DNA from: Marinomonas rhodophyticola
GTDB taxonomy: Bacteria; Pseudomonadota; Gammaproteobacteria; Pseudomonadales; Marinomonadaceae
Length of the DNA stretch: 64,000 nucleotides
Reading direction: 5' to 3'
Assembly: GCF_026113935.1 (NCBI RefSeq)
Contig: NZ_JAPEUL010000006.1
Coordinates: forward strand, 361,501-425,500
Shown here: positions 47,901 to 58,577 of the stretch, piece by piece
How positions within the stretch are numbered: position 1 is the first letter of the stretch
Layout: each line of letters starts with the position of its first letter
The notes under the pieces: model-generated
The model's database searches: none
What the model was told of the DNA's origin: nothing
What the model saw: the letters and a program-made list of their open reading frames with translations, nothing else
Made by a program: the position numbers and the translations under genes

Positions 47901-49366
47901 TCACCCATAGAGCCAACGGCTTCATGACCGCTTTCTGCTAATGGACGGAAAATTTGCTCACGCTCTTCATAAGATACTTGGAACATTTTCTGATACGTCA
48001 GCATTTCTTCTTTGGTAAAAGGAACGAACTCAAGAGACGATTCTTCCAACAAAGATTCGATACGAATGGCTTCCTGCTTCAACCATTTTTTATATGGGTG
48101 CATAGACTTAAGACGATTGTCGATGTCATCCGTGTGCAATACTTTGCCATTTTGTGTATCGATCACCAGCATTTGGCCAGGACCTACACGGCCTTTCGAC
48201 ACAACATCTTCTGATTTGTAGCCATATGTGCCCACTTCAGAAGCCAGTGTAATAAAGCCGTTTTTCGTCACTACCCAACGAGCAGGACGCAGACCATTAC
48301 GGTCAAGCATACAAATAGCGTGACGACCATCGGTCATTACTAAGCCCGCTGGGCCGTCCCACGGATCCATGTGCATAGAGTTGTACTGATAAAAAGCACG
48401 CAACTCTGGATCCATGTTTTCTACGTTCTGCCACGCCGGTGGAATGATCAAACGTGCCGCACGGAAAATATCTACGCCACCAGTCACCAAGACTTCCAAC
48501 ATGTTATCCATGGAAGACGAGTCAGAACCGGTTAAGTTCACAATCGGTTGAAGATCTTGTAATTCAGGGATCAGCGGCGTGCGTAGCTTGCTGCTACGAG
48601 CCAAAGCCCAATTACGGTTACCTTCAATAGTATTGATCTCACCGTTGTGCGCCAACATACGGAAAGGTTGCGCCAATGGCCACTTAGGTAAGGTATTAGT
48701 AGAGAAACGTTGGTGGAAAACACAAATCGCGGTTTGCATTTTTTCGTTGCCCAAATCTTTATAAAAGAAAGGCAAATCCACTGGCATCATCAAGCCTTTG
48801 TACGCCAACACTTTGTCGGACAAAGAACAGATGTAGAAGTTTTCGTATTGCGCTAAAGCAATCTCAGTTTGACGACGAGCCACAAACAAACGGGTTGCGA
48901 AGGTACGAGCATCCATACGGTTGCTATCAACAAATACTTGCTCGATACGCGGCAAGCAATCCATCGCGATAACACCAAGACAAGACGCATCGATCGGCAC
49001 TTCACGCCAACCGACGACGTTCAAACCTTCATCGGTAAGCTTCTTCGTTAACGTTTCACGTTGCTCACTCGCAAGCGCCTCATCTTGGTCAAGAAACACC
49101 ATGCCGATACCGTAAAGATCCGACAAGGTGTGATTGAATAAAGCCTGTGCTTCACCACGTAAAAATAGATCAGGCTTTTGGATAAGAAGACCACAACCAT
49201 CACCCGTTTTGCCATCGGCAGCAATGCCGCCACGGTGTGTCATACATGTCAAAGACTCAATAGCGGTCTTGAGCAATTCGTGGCTAGTATTGCCTTCCAT
49301 ATGCGCAATTAAGCCAAAGCCACAGTTGTCTTTGAACTCGCCAGGACGATAAAGGCCTGCATTCAT
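44914..49366 (-). CDS. gltB: Glutamate synthase large subunit (one frameshift)
   Basis: The large subunit makes two glutamates from glutamine and 2-oxoglutarate. The N-terminal glutaminase domain has a short propeptide ending before the catalytic Cys15 ([10 protein letters not shown]). The central and FMN-binding domains follow, with the [3Fe-4S] cysteines in [16 protein letters not shown], and the C-terminal GXGXG beta-helix ([21 protein letters not shown]). The frame breaks at SIRHAG; one extra base at 46236-46237 must be removed to give [18 protein letters not shown] and 1483 aa, the usual length. Loss of this enzyme would be costly, so a sequence error is likely. Confidence 0.93.
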
Positions 49367-49811
49367 ACACCAACTCCCACAGTTAAAACGTAAAAATAAT
49401 TATTAGATAAATTCGACGATCAGATGGCTGGGTTAAAAATCGCAAGTATAAACTCACTCACGTCGAGAATGACTATCATCTACCCAAAATACCACCCAAA
49501 TGGACGATCATACTACCCTGACACCGAGCACTACTCAAACGAGCACAAGCCTGCTTTATGTTATTTTGGCGTTTTTTATAGGGTGTTTAGCGGCAAATAA
49601 TGCGGACTTAGAGAATTATCTATGGCTGGAGTTTTTCCAAACAGAAAATTCCACTGTTCATTGATGTTTTTCAGAGAATTACAGTGATTTTTACTAAATT
49701 AAGGGGGTTACTATACAAAAGCCTCACAAAAAGGAGGATTGATGAGGTTTTCTGTCCTGTCATCAGAAGAAAATGCGGAATTCTCAATAAAAAAAACGCA
49801 AATCGCTAATA
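49367..49811. other. gltB promoter region
   Basis: A 445-bp stretch between damX-like and gltB, both on the minus strand. It should hold the gltB promoter (near 49370-49500) and the damX end. A T8 run on the minus strand near 49790-49797 may end damX transcription, but I see no strong stem. One small plus-strand frame (49500-49664) is listed separately. Confidence 0.5.
49500..49664 (+). CDS. Possible small membrane protein, unproven
   Basis: A 54-codon frame, MDDHTTLTPS to TENSTVH, with one hydrophobic segment (SLLYVILAFFIGCLA) followed by an acidic tail. There is no clear ribosome site before the ATG and no family I recognise. It lies on the opposite strand within the gltB promoter region, so it may be chance. 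Confidence 0.2.
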   Translation: MDDHTTLTPSTTQTSTSLLYVILAFFIGCLAANNADLENYLWLEFFQTENSTVH

Positions 49812-51356
49812 CTACTTGGCTTTCTTAATATCCTCTTGAATTCCTCGGGCACTGCGCGCCCAAGGATTAAGGTCACGAATATCTTTCGGAAGAGACTCTG
49901 CAACCGCTATGGCTTCGCTGCGATTGCGGTAAGAGCCATACACCACAACATACCAATCCTTACCATTGTGCCTTGACTTAAAGTACCCAAAAGCATCGAC
50001 ACCTCCTTGATCGCGGATAAAATCCTGTACAGTGCCTTTATTATGCGTTCCTAGTAGCTGTAACGTATAACGACTGGGGCTTTGCGATAACCACCATTCG
50101 GTTTTATCAAAACGGTCTGGCGTGGGCTTGACACTCGCTGTCTCTGTTTTAGGTGCCGTTTGCACGGGTACAGCCTGAACAGGTGCCGCCGCCGCTGTGA
50201 CCAGAGGAGCTTCGCCACGAATTGGTGCCGTAGGTAATGCGGGCACTAACATAGAAGGTGAATTCGTTGATACCTCATTCGACATGCTAATAGGAGGCAA
50301 TGAAGTGTCTTCAGGGATAGGCGGAAGAATAACATCGCCTTCTTGGCCAATTTTGCGCTGCATAGCGTCAATACGAGCAATAGTCTCAGCAGATGATTGC
50401 CCTTGCCGCGGACTCAAAGGAATGACGTTACTCGTTCTGTCTGCCGTTGCACTGGGTGTCGATGACTTATCAGAAAACAACACCGCAACAAGAATACCCA
50501 GCATCACAACGGACAGCAATGCCATGTGGGCCAATGGGAATCCCATCGCAAGGTTAAATTTCATTCCCGATTTAATGGCTTTATTGCCATTGCCCATCAT
50601 CGCTTGCGCTATCTGATTGATACGACCAGGATAGCCGCCAGACTCTTGATGAATCTGCTTAATCTGCTTGTCGTTAAAGGGCAGATTGATTCCGCCGCCA
50701 ACCGCACGAACACGATGTAATAAATAAGAGCGCGTTTGCTCTAAAGAATAAGGTGCCAGAGTAAAGGAATGGCTCAACTGTTCATAACGAGACCGCTGAA
50801 AAGCATCTAAGTTACGCGACAGAGGATACTCACTAAACAGCACAACATGAGGAACCGTCTGATTTTCCGTTGCCAATGACATCATATCAAGCAACATACT
50901 CACCGCGTCGGTATTAAGTTCTTGAGCATTATCAATTAACACTAATGCCGCTTGGCCTTTTACATCCAAATCATGGGAAAACTTTAACAGAGGCCCGAAT
51001 GTTGTTTCGTTCGGGGGTTGCGTAAAATGACCAGCAAAGCCCGAATATATGGCCTGCAATAGCTGCCCCGCGGTCATGAGCATGGAGGCTTTCACGTGAC
51101 TAATGATAGTGGTGTCATCTTGATGTCGGGCAAATTCCATCAAGAAGCGACTTTTGCCGCTACCTTGCGGTCCTTGAACCACAGACAACAAGCTACTGTA
51201 GCGACTCAAATGCTCAAGTAAGGCCAATTGCTGATTGCCTTCTTCGGAAGCAAAATAGACAGACGCATCTTTCGAGCCAAAGGGATCCCTCAGCGTGGCT
51301 TTTGGCGGCTGATTAAGCGCATCCTCTAGATCAAACTGAAAGTCTGGCTTAGACAT
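49812..51356 (-). CDS. damX: DamX-like AAA ATPase with SPOR domain
   Basis: A 514-aa protein. The N-terminal AAA/ExeA-like ATPase has Walker A in VVQGPQGSGKSRFL (about 59-72) and Walker B ALVLIDNAQEL. One membrane helix lies at about 271-292 (LAHMALLSVVMLGILVAVLF), then a Pro/Ala-rich periplasmic linker and a C-terminal SPOR domain (YTLQLLGTHNKGTVQDFI; WYVVVYGSYRNRSEAIAVAESLP) that binds septal peptidoglycan. It follows aroB as in other gammaproteobacteria and probably acts at the division septum. Confidence 0.83.
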   Translation of the reverse strand: MSKPDFQFDLEDALNQPPKATLRDPFGSKDASVYFASEEGNQQLALLEHLSRYSSLLSVVQGPQGSGKSRFLMEFARHQDDTTIISHVKASMLMTAGQLLQAIYSGFAGHFTQPPNETTFGPLLKFSHDLDVKGQAALVLIDNAQELNTDAVSMLLDMMSLATENQTVPHVVLFSEYPLSRNLDAFQRSRYEQLSHSFTLAPYSLEQTRSYLLHRVRAVGGGINLPFNDKQIKQIHQESGGYPGRINQIAQAMMGNGNKAIKSGMKFNLAMGFPLAHMALLSVVMLGILVAVLFSDKSSTPSATADRTSNVIPLSPRQGQSSAETIARIDAMQRKIGQEGDVILPPIPEDTSLPPISMSNEVSTNSPSMLVPALPTAPIRGEAPLVTAAAAPVQAVPVQTAPKTETASVKPTPDRFDKTEWWLSQSPSRYTLQLLGTHNKGTVQDFIRDQGGVDAFGYFKSRHNGKDWYVVVYGSYRNRSEAIAVAESLPKDIRDLNPWARSARGIQEDIKKAK

Positions 51357-51388
51357 AATCGTCCTTCAACAATAAATACCCAACAAGA

Positions 51389-52495
51389 TTAAGCAAGATT
51401 CGCTTGTTTACTTGCTTCAAGTGCATCCAAAAGACAAGCATTGAAATCTTCCATGGGAAAGTCAGATGTAACGATCGCTTCCCCTAATGCACTCAGCAAT
51501 ACCAAACGTAGGCTACCATCCAATACTTTCTTATCCAATGACATGCGTGCAATGAAACACTCAAGTGTCATACTCATAGGCGGCAATACAGGTAAATTTG
51601 CCGCTTGGAAAAGTGCCACAGAACGACTCACGTCCTGTTCGGTTAAGTTACCCATGCGCCAAGAAAGATCGATGGCTAACATGCTTCCAGCTGCAACCGC
51701 TTCTCCGTGCAACCAATTGCCATAGCCCATTTCCGTTTCTATTGCATGACCGAACGTGTGACCTAGGTTTAAGATAGCACGAATTCCACCTTCTCTCTCG
51801 TCTTGCGCCACAACGGTGGCCTTCGCTAAACAGGAACGATAAATAGCATCGCTAATTTTATCGTTGTCCAATGCCATCAACTGAGACATTTCTTGTTCCA
51901 ACCAATCAAAAAATGGCCTATCACAAATCAAACCATATTTAATGACTTCGGCCATGCCCGCTGACAACTCGCGCTGAGGCAGGCTTGATAAGGTTTCTGT
52001 ATCAATAATCACGGCTTGAGGCTGATAAAACGCCCCTATCATATTTTTACCTAAGGGATGATTTACACCGGTTTTCCCGCCGACGGAAGAATCCACTTGC
52101 GATAATAAAGTCGTTGGCACTTGAATAAAAGGCACACCACGTTGATACGTTGCGGCGGCAAACCCCGCCATGTCCCCAACAACACCACCACCTAGGGCGA
52201 TAATCGTTGTCGTACGATTATGCTTTGCCTCTAACAAGGCCGACATAATCAGGCCATAAGTTTCCAACGTTTTATAAGCTTCGCCATCGGGCAAAACACA
52301 CGTATCCACTTTATAGTTCGCTGATAACATAGAAACCATATCATCTAAATACAAAGGGGCAATGGTTTCATTGGTCACTATCATGACTTGTTTACCATGA
52401 ATAGCATCATCAAAAAGCGACTTTTGCTGGCGAATCCCTCTACCAATAAAAATAGGGTAACTACGATCGCCAAGATCAACGTTTAACGTACGCAT
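51389..52495 (-). CDS. aroB: 3-dehydroquinate synthase
   Basis: A 368-aa shikimate-pathway enzyme turning DAHP into 3-dehydroquinate, using NAD and a metal. Conserved segments are [21 protein letters not shown] (NAD and substrate), [19 protein letters not shown], and [18 protein letters not shown] with metal His residues. The start overlaps the aroK stop (TGATG), as expected for the aroKB operon. Confidence 0.95.
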   Translation of the reverse strand: MRTLNVDLGDRSYPIFIGRGIRQQKSLFDDAIHGKQVMIVTNETIAPLYLDDMVSMLSANYKVDTCVLPDGEAYKTLETYGLIMSALLEAKHNRTTTIIALGGGVVGDMAGFAAATYQRGVPFIQVPTTLLSQVDSSVGGKTGVNHPLGKNMIGAFYQPQAVIIDTETLSSLPQRELSAGMAEVIKYGLICDRPFFDWLEQEMSQLMALDNDKISDAIYRSCLAKATVVAQDEREGGIRAILNLGHTFGHAIETEMGYGNWLHGEAVAAGSMLAIDLSWRMGNLTEQDVSRSVALFQAANLPVLPPMSMTLECFIARMSLDKKVLDGSLRLVLLSALGEAIVTSDFPMEDFNACLLDALEASKQANLA

Positions 52496-53043
52496 CAGGA
52501 TACTGTAATCTCCATCTTCAGATGACGCCGAATCGCATCCAACACCTTGTTGGCGACAGATCTAGGGTGGCGTGCATCAGTTTCAATAATCAGATTCGCT
52601 ACCTCACGATATAGAGGATCGCGCACTTCAAATAGTTTTTTTAATGTCGCTTTCGGATCACCGGTTTGCAAAAGCGGGCGGTGAGTGCTTTTAGACGTTC
52701 GGTAAAGCTGTTGTGCAACGGATGCATAGAGATACACCACCAAAGCGTTTTCGCGAAGAATCTCTCGATTTTCTTCGCGCATCACGATACCGCCACCGGT
52801 TGCCAACACACAATCACCTGTATCCGACTCGGCTATAGAAGCCAATGCTTGGGTTTCACGCTTACGAAAGCCGTCTTCCCCCTCACGCTCAAAGATCCAA
52901 GGAATGTCTGCACCAGCATTGTCTTCTATGACCTTATCTAAGTCATAAAACTCTTTGCCCATCGATTGGGAAATCAAACGACCTATGGTCGTTTTTCCTG
53001 CGCCCATCGGGCCTACTAAAATAATATTGGGGGCTTTTATCAT
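52495..53043 (-). CDS. aroK: Shikimate kinase
   Basis: A 182-aa kinase. Walker [12 protein letters not shown] is near the N-terminus, the shikimate-binding FYDLDKVIE and FRKRE follow, then ATGGGIV, and the lid contains STHRPLL. It phosphorylates shikimate in aromatic amino-acid synthesis. The ATG at 53043 is used; an in-frame TTG at 53052 adds three residues. Located between the pilQ-like gene and aroB. Confidence 0.94.
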   Translation of the reverse strand: MIKAPNIILVGPMGAGKTTIGRLISQSMGKEFYDLDKVIEDNAGADIPWIFEREGEDGFRKRETQALASIAESDTGDCVLATGGGIVMREENREILRENALVVYLYASVAQQLYRTSKSTHRPLLQTGDPKATLKKLFEVRDPLYREVANLIIETDARHPRSVANKVLDAIRRHLKMEITVS

Positions 53044-53085
53044 TGTATTCAATTACGTCGGAATTAAGCAGATTTAGACTGCGGC

Positions 53086-54261
53086 CTAGTTAACTGACAT
53101 TTGTAGCAGCTTTGGTGTAATAAATACAAGTAATTCAACCTTTTCTTGCTGTTCTGAACGCCTTTTAAACAACTCACCCAATAATGGAATATCACTAAAG
53201 AAAGGCACTCGACTTTCAGATTCAAAACTTTCTTCCCGAAAAATCCCTCCCAGAACAAGCGTCTCCTGATTTTTCACCACCACTTGTGTTTTTAGTCGAT
53301 TGGTTTTTAGACTGGGAACACCGTTAACTAAATCGCCTACCGAGTCTTGGTGAATATTAAGGGATAACAAGATGTGCTCACCTTCTTTGACGAAGGGCGT
53401 CACCTCTAACATGAGTGCCGCTTGACGAAACTCTATACTGACTTTGTCGTCACTCACTGCCTGATAAGGCACCTCTGTTCCTGATTCAATCCTAGCAGGC
53501 TGCCCCTCTGAGGTCACAATCTTTGGTTTTGATACGACATTTGCCAAGCCTTCGCTTTCCATCATGTCTAAGGTAAATGCCAATAACCCAGAGCCTCCCA
53601 TGCTTGAAAAGTCTAGATTTGTCGTTGGCACTAACGCGCCTAAATCAATTGCACCGCCTAATGAAGATCGGACACCATCTGACAACTTAGCTTGCCAGTT
53701 CACACCAAACTGTGATTGCGCTGTACGACTGACTTGTGCGATTTGAGCACTGATTTCAATTTGCCGCAACGGCGCATCCAACCATGCCAGTGTTTCTTCT
53801 ATTCCCTCAGGCGCATCACAAGAATGGGTAATAATGGAATTGGTTCTATCATCTACAACTAAAGATAACGCTGGATATAAGACCTGTAAGTGCTGACCAA
53901 CGATGTCGGCTTTGGCGTGTTTTATCACCCAATACTCTTTCTGGCAAACCACGCTAGAATGATTCGTATCAATGGATGATGACTCATTAGGCATCAGAAT
54001 AGCCACTCGCCCTTGCCATTGCAGTTTTAAATTTGGCTGTTGAGCAATCGACTCCATCACATCTTTCCAACTTGCATCTTTAATCGAGAGTGTTAACAGG
54101 TCATCAATCTCAGGGCTAATCACCACACTTTCATTCATTTGCGATGCCAGCCAAGGCAATACTTCTTGCAGTGGGCGCGATTCAAAATACACATCCATTG
54201 CCAAGGCAGAGTGTGATACGCAAAGTAAACCGAGAAGGAAGCGAGACAACCCCTTATTCAT
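53086..54261 (-). CDS. pilQ: Short secretin, PilQ/HofQ/ComE-like
   Basis: A 391-aa outer-membrane secretin with a signal peptide (MNKGLSRFLLGLLCVSHSALA). It has an N-terminal STN-like domain (VYFESRPLQEVLPWLASQMN), one N1-type domain (VIKHAKADIVGQHLQVLYPALSL; DDRTNSIITH) and the secretin core (VVSKPKIVTSEGQPARIESGTEVPY; ETLVLGGIFREE; PLLGELFKRR). It lacks the AMIN domains and is much shorter than the roughly 700-aa PilQ of pilus-forming bacteria, matching Haemophilus ComE and E. coli HofQ in size. Probable DNA-uptake or pilus pore. The start at 54261 is chosen for its signal peptide. Confidence 0.85.
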   Translation of the reverse strand: MNKGLSRFLLGLLCVSHSALAMDVYFESRPLQEVLPWLASQMNESVVISPEIDDLLTLSIKDASWKDVMESIAQQPNLKLQWQGRVAILMPNESSSIDTNHSSVVCQKEYWVIKHAKADIVGQHLQVLYPALSLVVDDRTNSIITHSCDAPEGIEETLAWLDAPLRQIEISAQIAQVSRTAQSQFGVNWQAKLSDGVRSSLGGAIDLGALVPTTNLDFSSMGGSGLLAFTLDMMESEGLANVVSKPKIVTSEGQPARIESGTEVPYQAVSDDKVSIEFRQAALMLEVTPFVKEGEHILLSLNIHQDSVGDLVNGVPSLKTNRLKTQVVVKNQETLVLGGIFREESFESESRVPFFSDIPLLGELFKRRSEQQEKVELLVFITPKLLQMSVN

Positions 54262-54964
54262 ATTGATCTCTCTCCTCTCGAACCTGCAGTCGTTGTATCG
54301 ATCCATCCCTGGCCACCAGAGTAATTTGATCGAAAGATACTGCATTCACTGTCATACCAGCTTCAGGCAACCAACTTCCCCGCGTTATCCAATAACGATG
54401 GTTTTTATAGTTCAGCATGGCTGACGCTGCCGCACCTACTCGCATCGTCGATACCAGTCGCCAATCATCTTTGTTGAAGCGCCTTGTGCGTAATTGAGTC
54501 GGCAACCAATTGTGATATTCTCGATTCTGCTTAGGAACACCAAGACCAAACCGCAACCGACCTTGCCAATTACCCAGCTGTGTTCTTTGCCAAGACACAG
54601 TGTGCAAAACCAAAGGCAGCTGCGTCTCAACTTGCTCCAACACGCTTTGCCATGCAATCAACGACGCGGTTCCCTCAATAAGCCATTGCGTGGGCCTATC
54701 AATTTCTGTTGCCACCACGCGTTGTTGAACCCAAGAAGTATCAGGAAAATGTATTTGTCGCAGATAATTAGCCTGCTTTTGCCATTGTCGCCATTCATTC
54801 TCGGCTTGATTATTGAGTCTTGTGTGATGACTCACGTCGTCATGCAAATTCGACAAAAGGGGATACCAAACCGCCATTTGCAACAATATGAATAACAGAA
54901 CAATGGAACGAGTGATTTCGAAAGAAAAGAAAGCGCTACTTTTCAAATACGCTAATAGAGACAT
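54254..54964 (-). CDS. PilO/PilP-like pilus assembly protein
   Basis: A 236-aa inner-membrane protein with one helix at about 19-36, a coiled region (VSHHTRLNNQAENEWRQWQKQ), a PilO-like periplasmic part, and a C-terminal part resembling PilP/GspC (YWITRGSWLPEAGMTVNAVSFDQITLVARDG). It appears to combine the roles of PilO and PilP in one short protein, by position between the PilN-like and secretin genes. It overlaps both neighbours. Confidence 0.6.
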   Translation of the reverse strand: MSLLAYLKSSAFFSFEITRSIVLLFILLQMAVWYPLLSNLHDDVSHHTRLNNQAENEWRQWQKQANYLRQIHFPDTSWVQQRVVATEIDRPTQWLIEGTASLIAWQSVLEQVETQLPLVLHTVSWQRTQLGNWQGRLRFGLGVPKQNREYHNWLPTQLRTRRFNKDDWRLVSTMRVGAAASAMLNYKNHRYWITRGSWLPEAGMTVNAVSFDQITLVARDGSIQRLQVREERDQYE

Positions 54965-55428
54965 CTACCACGTCCTTATGTGCTCTTACCAAAGACGAAT
55001 CAGATTGCTGCTGCGCAACCTCCCAAAACCAATCGGGGTATTGTTGCTGCCAACGAGAGAGCAACACGTCTAAATCTTGCTCTAACAATGTCATTTCAAA
55101 AGACATCCCCTCTGACTCACTATTTACCCTCTCAAGACGAACGGAATCGGGTAGAGCCTGAATTAGGGCCAATACAGATTCCGTCATCCCTCCCACTTCT
55201 TGCTCTGAAGACCAGGCGGATTGAGCCGCTAATGTCTGCTGACGAGCTAGGATCATCTGTGCAGATTCATCTTGTAAATAAAATGAATACAGCACCGCCG
55301 CACAATGCAGTAAAACGCTTATTCCACCTAACACAACCCAAAGGCGGCGAGTCTCGTTGCTGCTTTACTTTATTAGGCTGATAAGGCAATAGTGCGTGCT
55401 GCGAACAATGAGTTCCAGGAGCGATCAT
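54936..55428 (-). CDS. PilN-like pilus assembly protein (one frameshift)
   Basis: The open part carries one membrane helix (LGGISVLLHCAAVLYSFYL) and a periplasmic coiled region. The conserved PilN N-terminal signature 'LLPY' lies in another frame: ATG at 55428 codes MIAPGTHCSQHALLPYQPNKVKQ. Removing one base near 55359-55361 joins it to NETRRLWVVLGGISV, giving 163 aa. It overlaps the end of the PilM-like gene by 56 bp. PilN binds PilM in the cytoplasm and PilO in the periplasm. Confidence 0.65.
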
Positions 55429-55912
55429 GAGACGGTATCCCCAACCACTGACTTTGCGACATTAATAAACAAGATTTCGCAGTAGACTGAAAAGGTAAAC
55501 AAAGTTGCTCTGCCCACTCCGCTGCACAGGCAAATACACGCAATTGGCGATCTCCAACGGACTCTTCTAAGCACTGGTAATTAAACACTAAGGTTTCTGG
55601 TGGCAGAAAGCTTGTCTCAACAGCGTGACTCAACGCCGCTAAAGGCAATAACGACGAAGGAACAGAATGTTCCAGAGAGCATTGAGAGATCGAAAGCCAG
55701 TCATCAGGAATCAAAACAACAATACGAGAGCAAGTAGGAATACTATCAAATGATAAGGCTTGTTGAATCAATACCAGATGCGAAGAGTCTATCGTCACGC
55801 AATCCTCTAAAGCGCGGGATGTCAACCATTTAGCAGACTCACTGGGGGTATGGAAAGTGCAATTTTCGGCCGAATATATGGCCACAGAATAGGCAGACAT
55901 GAGCGTCATCAT
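55373..55912 (-). CDS. Short PilM-like protein (HofM/ComA position)
   Basis: A 179-aa protein with no clear motifs. It is placed as PilM-like because it is first in a gene set ordered as pilMNOPQ, divergent from mrcA. It is half the length of PilM (about 350 aa) and lacks recognisable actin-fold phosphate loops; segments such as SRIVVLIPDDWLSISQCSLE and PPETLVFNYQCLEESVGDRQLRVFACA resemble the N-terminal half of GspL/PilM proteins. Either a reduced form or a 3'-eroded gene. Confidence 0.45.
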   Translation of the reverse strand: MMTLMSAYSVAIYSAENCTFHTPSESAKWLTSRALEDCVTIDSSHLVLIQQALSFDSIPTCSRIVVLIPDDWLSISQCSLEHSVPSSLLPLAALSHAVETSFLPPETLVFNYQCLEESVGDRQLRVFACAAEWAEQLCLPFQSTAKSCLLMSQSQWLGIPSHDRSWNSLFAARTIALSA

Positions 55913-56068
55913 TCATCCTTGAAATAATCAGCAACAGGGCGTAATTTTTATTTGGCATCCTGACCAAATTTTTAACAAGATAACACGATTTGATGCAAAG
56001 TTAACCACCTATTCTGTAATCATCTTAGGTATAATGGGGACTTTCCATCCAGCATCCATTGGATTTAT

Positions 56069-58515
56069 ATGGCTAAGGCACTAAAAATACTCTTTATTCT
56101 CGGCCTCTTTGGCACCCTTTGTGCGGTCGGTATCACCTATGCAATCTATTACAGTGTAAAGGATCGTATTCCTACAGTTGAAGAGACTCAAAGACATTGA
56201 ACTAAGAATTCCATTACGTATCTATACCGCCGACAACTTACTAATTGGTGAGTTTGGTGAGCAACGTCGCACACCTATCAGCTACTCAGAGATCCCACCC
56301 AATCTAGAGCATGCTATTTTAGCGGCCGAGGACACCAATTTTTATCACCATCCAGGCGTTGATATCCTTGGCTTAGGTCGAGCGGTCATGCAACTGATCA
56401 CCACAGGACAAATTCAAAGTGGTGGTAGCACCATCACGATGCAGGTGGCTAGAAACTATTTCCTATCATTTGAGCAAACTTTCACCCGCAAATTCACCGA
56501 AATCTTCATTTCTTTAAAAATGGAGCGCGAACTGTCAAAGCACGACATTCTTGAGTTGTACGTCAATAAAATCTACTTAGGAAATCGCGCCTATGGGTTT
56601 GAGGCCGCCGCTCAGGTGTATTATGGCAAAAACCTAAACGAACTGGATCTTGCTCAGCTGGCCATGATAGCTGGTCTGCCAAAAGCACCATCGCGTTTTA
56701 ACCCTGTGGTGAACCCTTCCCGTGCATTGATTCGTCGTAACTGGATATTGCAGCGCATGTTGTCACTTGGAATGATAGACAAAGACGCCTATCAAAATGC
56801 CGTAGAATCTCCTATTACCGCTAAGAACTATGGGGTTATGCCTGATATTGAAGCCGGGTATATTGCTGAAATGGTTCGCTCAGAGCTATACAACACATTC
56901 GGCGACGATCTGTACAGTACGGGTATGACTGTCTACACGACCATTGATTCAAAACGACAAAAAGCCGCAAACGACGCTATTTTCAATGGCGTACTTGATT
57001 ACGATATGCGCCACGGCTACCGAGGCCCTCTTGAAAAACGTACCGACCTAATTAATGCCCCGCTAGAAGAGCAGAAAAAAGCCTTACAAGACATAGGAAG
57101 GTTTAAAAACTGGCAAACGGCATTGGTGCTGTCCACCACCAACACAACGGCAGACGTTCGTCTTGCTAACGGTGAACGCGCAACCCTACCATGGGAGGCC
57201 GTTAAATGGGCAAGATCCTATATAAACGAGGACTCACAAGGCCCATCACCATCCAAAGTGACCGATGTGCTCGTGCCTGGTGATATTGTGCGCTTACGCC
57301 CAGACAACCAACTTGAATGGCTACTAGCGCAAAAGCCCGCTGTTCAAAGTGCCCTTATTTCTCTTAACAGTAAGGATGGTGCCATTCAGGCTCTCGTCGG
57401 CGGTTTTAACTTTTTTGAAAATAAATTCAACCGAGTGACTCAGTCTAAACGCCAACCTGGTTCTAATTTTAAACCCTTCATTTACGCCAGTGCTTTGGAT
57501 CGCGGCTATACGGCCGCCAGCATTATCAATGATGCGCCTGTAGTCTTTAATGATAAAAACTTAGAGTCCGCATGGCGTCCAACCAATGATGGTGGTAAGT
57601 TTTACGGCCCCACACGATTACGTGAAGCGCTGTATCGCTCACAAAATATTGTCTCTGTGCGTTTACTTGAAGAGACTCGGCATTCGTCCTACTCTCAACT
57701 TCTTACGTCGGTTTGGTTTTGATCCAGATGAGTTACCTTACAACCTTTCTCTATCTTTAGGCAGTGCCAACCTATCACCTCTACAAATAGCAACAGGGTA
57801 TGCTGTTTTCTCAAATGGTGGTTATCAGGTACAACCCTACCTAATTAACAAAGTCATCGATCGAAATAACAATGTCTTATTTCAAGCAAGCCCAGCTACA
57901 GTCTGTGTGACCTGTACACCGCTTGAAAAGACGACAGATGATAAACCTCAAATGGGATTATTTAATACGCCAGAGGGTATTGTTAGCCTTCCTATGGCAC
58001 CACAAGTGCTTGACCCAGAGGTAAATTACATAACCTACGACATGATGCGAGATGTTATTAAGCTCGGCACAGGTCGACGCGCTAGAGTATTAGAGCGCGA
58101 CGACTTAGCTGGAAAAACTGGGACTACAAACGATGGGCGCGACGCTTGGTTCTCCGGTTTTAATGGTGAGCTGGTCACTTCTGTATGGAGTGGTTTTGAT
58201 AACTCATCGCCCCTAGGTCGTGGAGAATGGGGTGGCTCTGTTTCGCTTCCAGCATGGATAGATTATATGAGAGATGCTTTACAGGGCACCCCACTGTCTT
58301 TCGTGAGCAAACCCTCTTCCTTAGTAACCGTTCGCATTGATCCGAATACTGGAGAGCGCGCTTTACCTGGTCAATCTAATGCAATTTTTGAGATTTTTAG
58401 AAAAGACCACGTACCGCCACAGCGCAATCTAAACTTGCCAACATTAAACAGTAATCGTGACAGCGAATCACGAGAAGAGAAGCAAGAAACCAATGCATTA
58501 GAAAACTTGTTCTAA
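56069..58515 (+). CDS. mrcA: Penicillin-binding protein 1A (two frameshifts)
   Basis: A bifunctional peptidoglycan synthase, 814 aa after repair. The first frame (56069) gives a membrane anchor MAKALKILFILGLFGTLC and ends IPTVEE. The second continues LKDIELRIPLRIYTADNLLIGEFGEQRR, the transglycosylase domain with the catalytic Glu in LAAEDTNFYHHPG and GGSTITMQVARN, then the transpeptidase Ser in RQPGSNFKPFIYAS and SQNIVSVRLLEE. The third gives LGIRPTLNFLRRFGFDP and LAGKTGTTNDGRDAWF (KTG box). Both breaks are one extra A in the same context, GAAGAG-A-CTC, at 56186 and 57675. Divergent from the pil set. Confidence 0.92.
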
Positions 58516-58533
58516 CATAGGTTTATTCCCTAT

Positions 58534-58564
58534 AAAAATGCCAGCCCAGTGCTGGCATTTTTAT
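58534..58564. terminator. Bidirectional terminator between mrcA and the LOG gene
   Basis: An 11-bp stem AAAATGCCAGC/GCTGGCATTTT (58535-58545 with 58551-58561), loop CCAGT, with A and T tracts on both sides. It lies between convergent genes. Confidence 0.88.
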
Positions 58565-58577
58565 CTCTTTGAACGCT

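Noticed and set aside
49742-49828. 28-codon plus-strand frame with a good AGGAGG site
   Set aside because: It runs antisense into the damX 3' end, is very short and has no recognisable features.
56178-57722. Programmed ribosomal frameshifting in mrcA
   Set aside because: Both breaks lack slippery heptamers and stimulatory hairpins, and each needs removal of one A; homologs are encoded in one frame.
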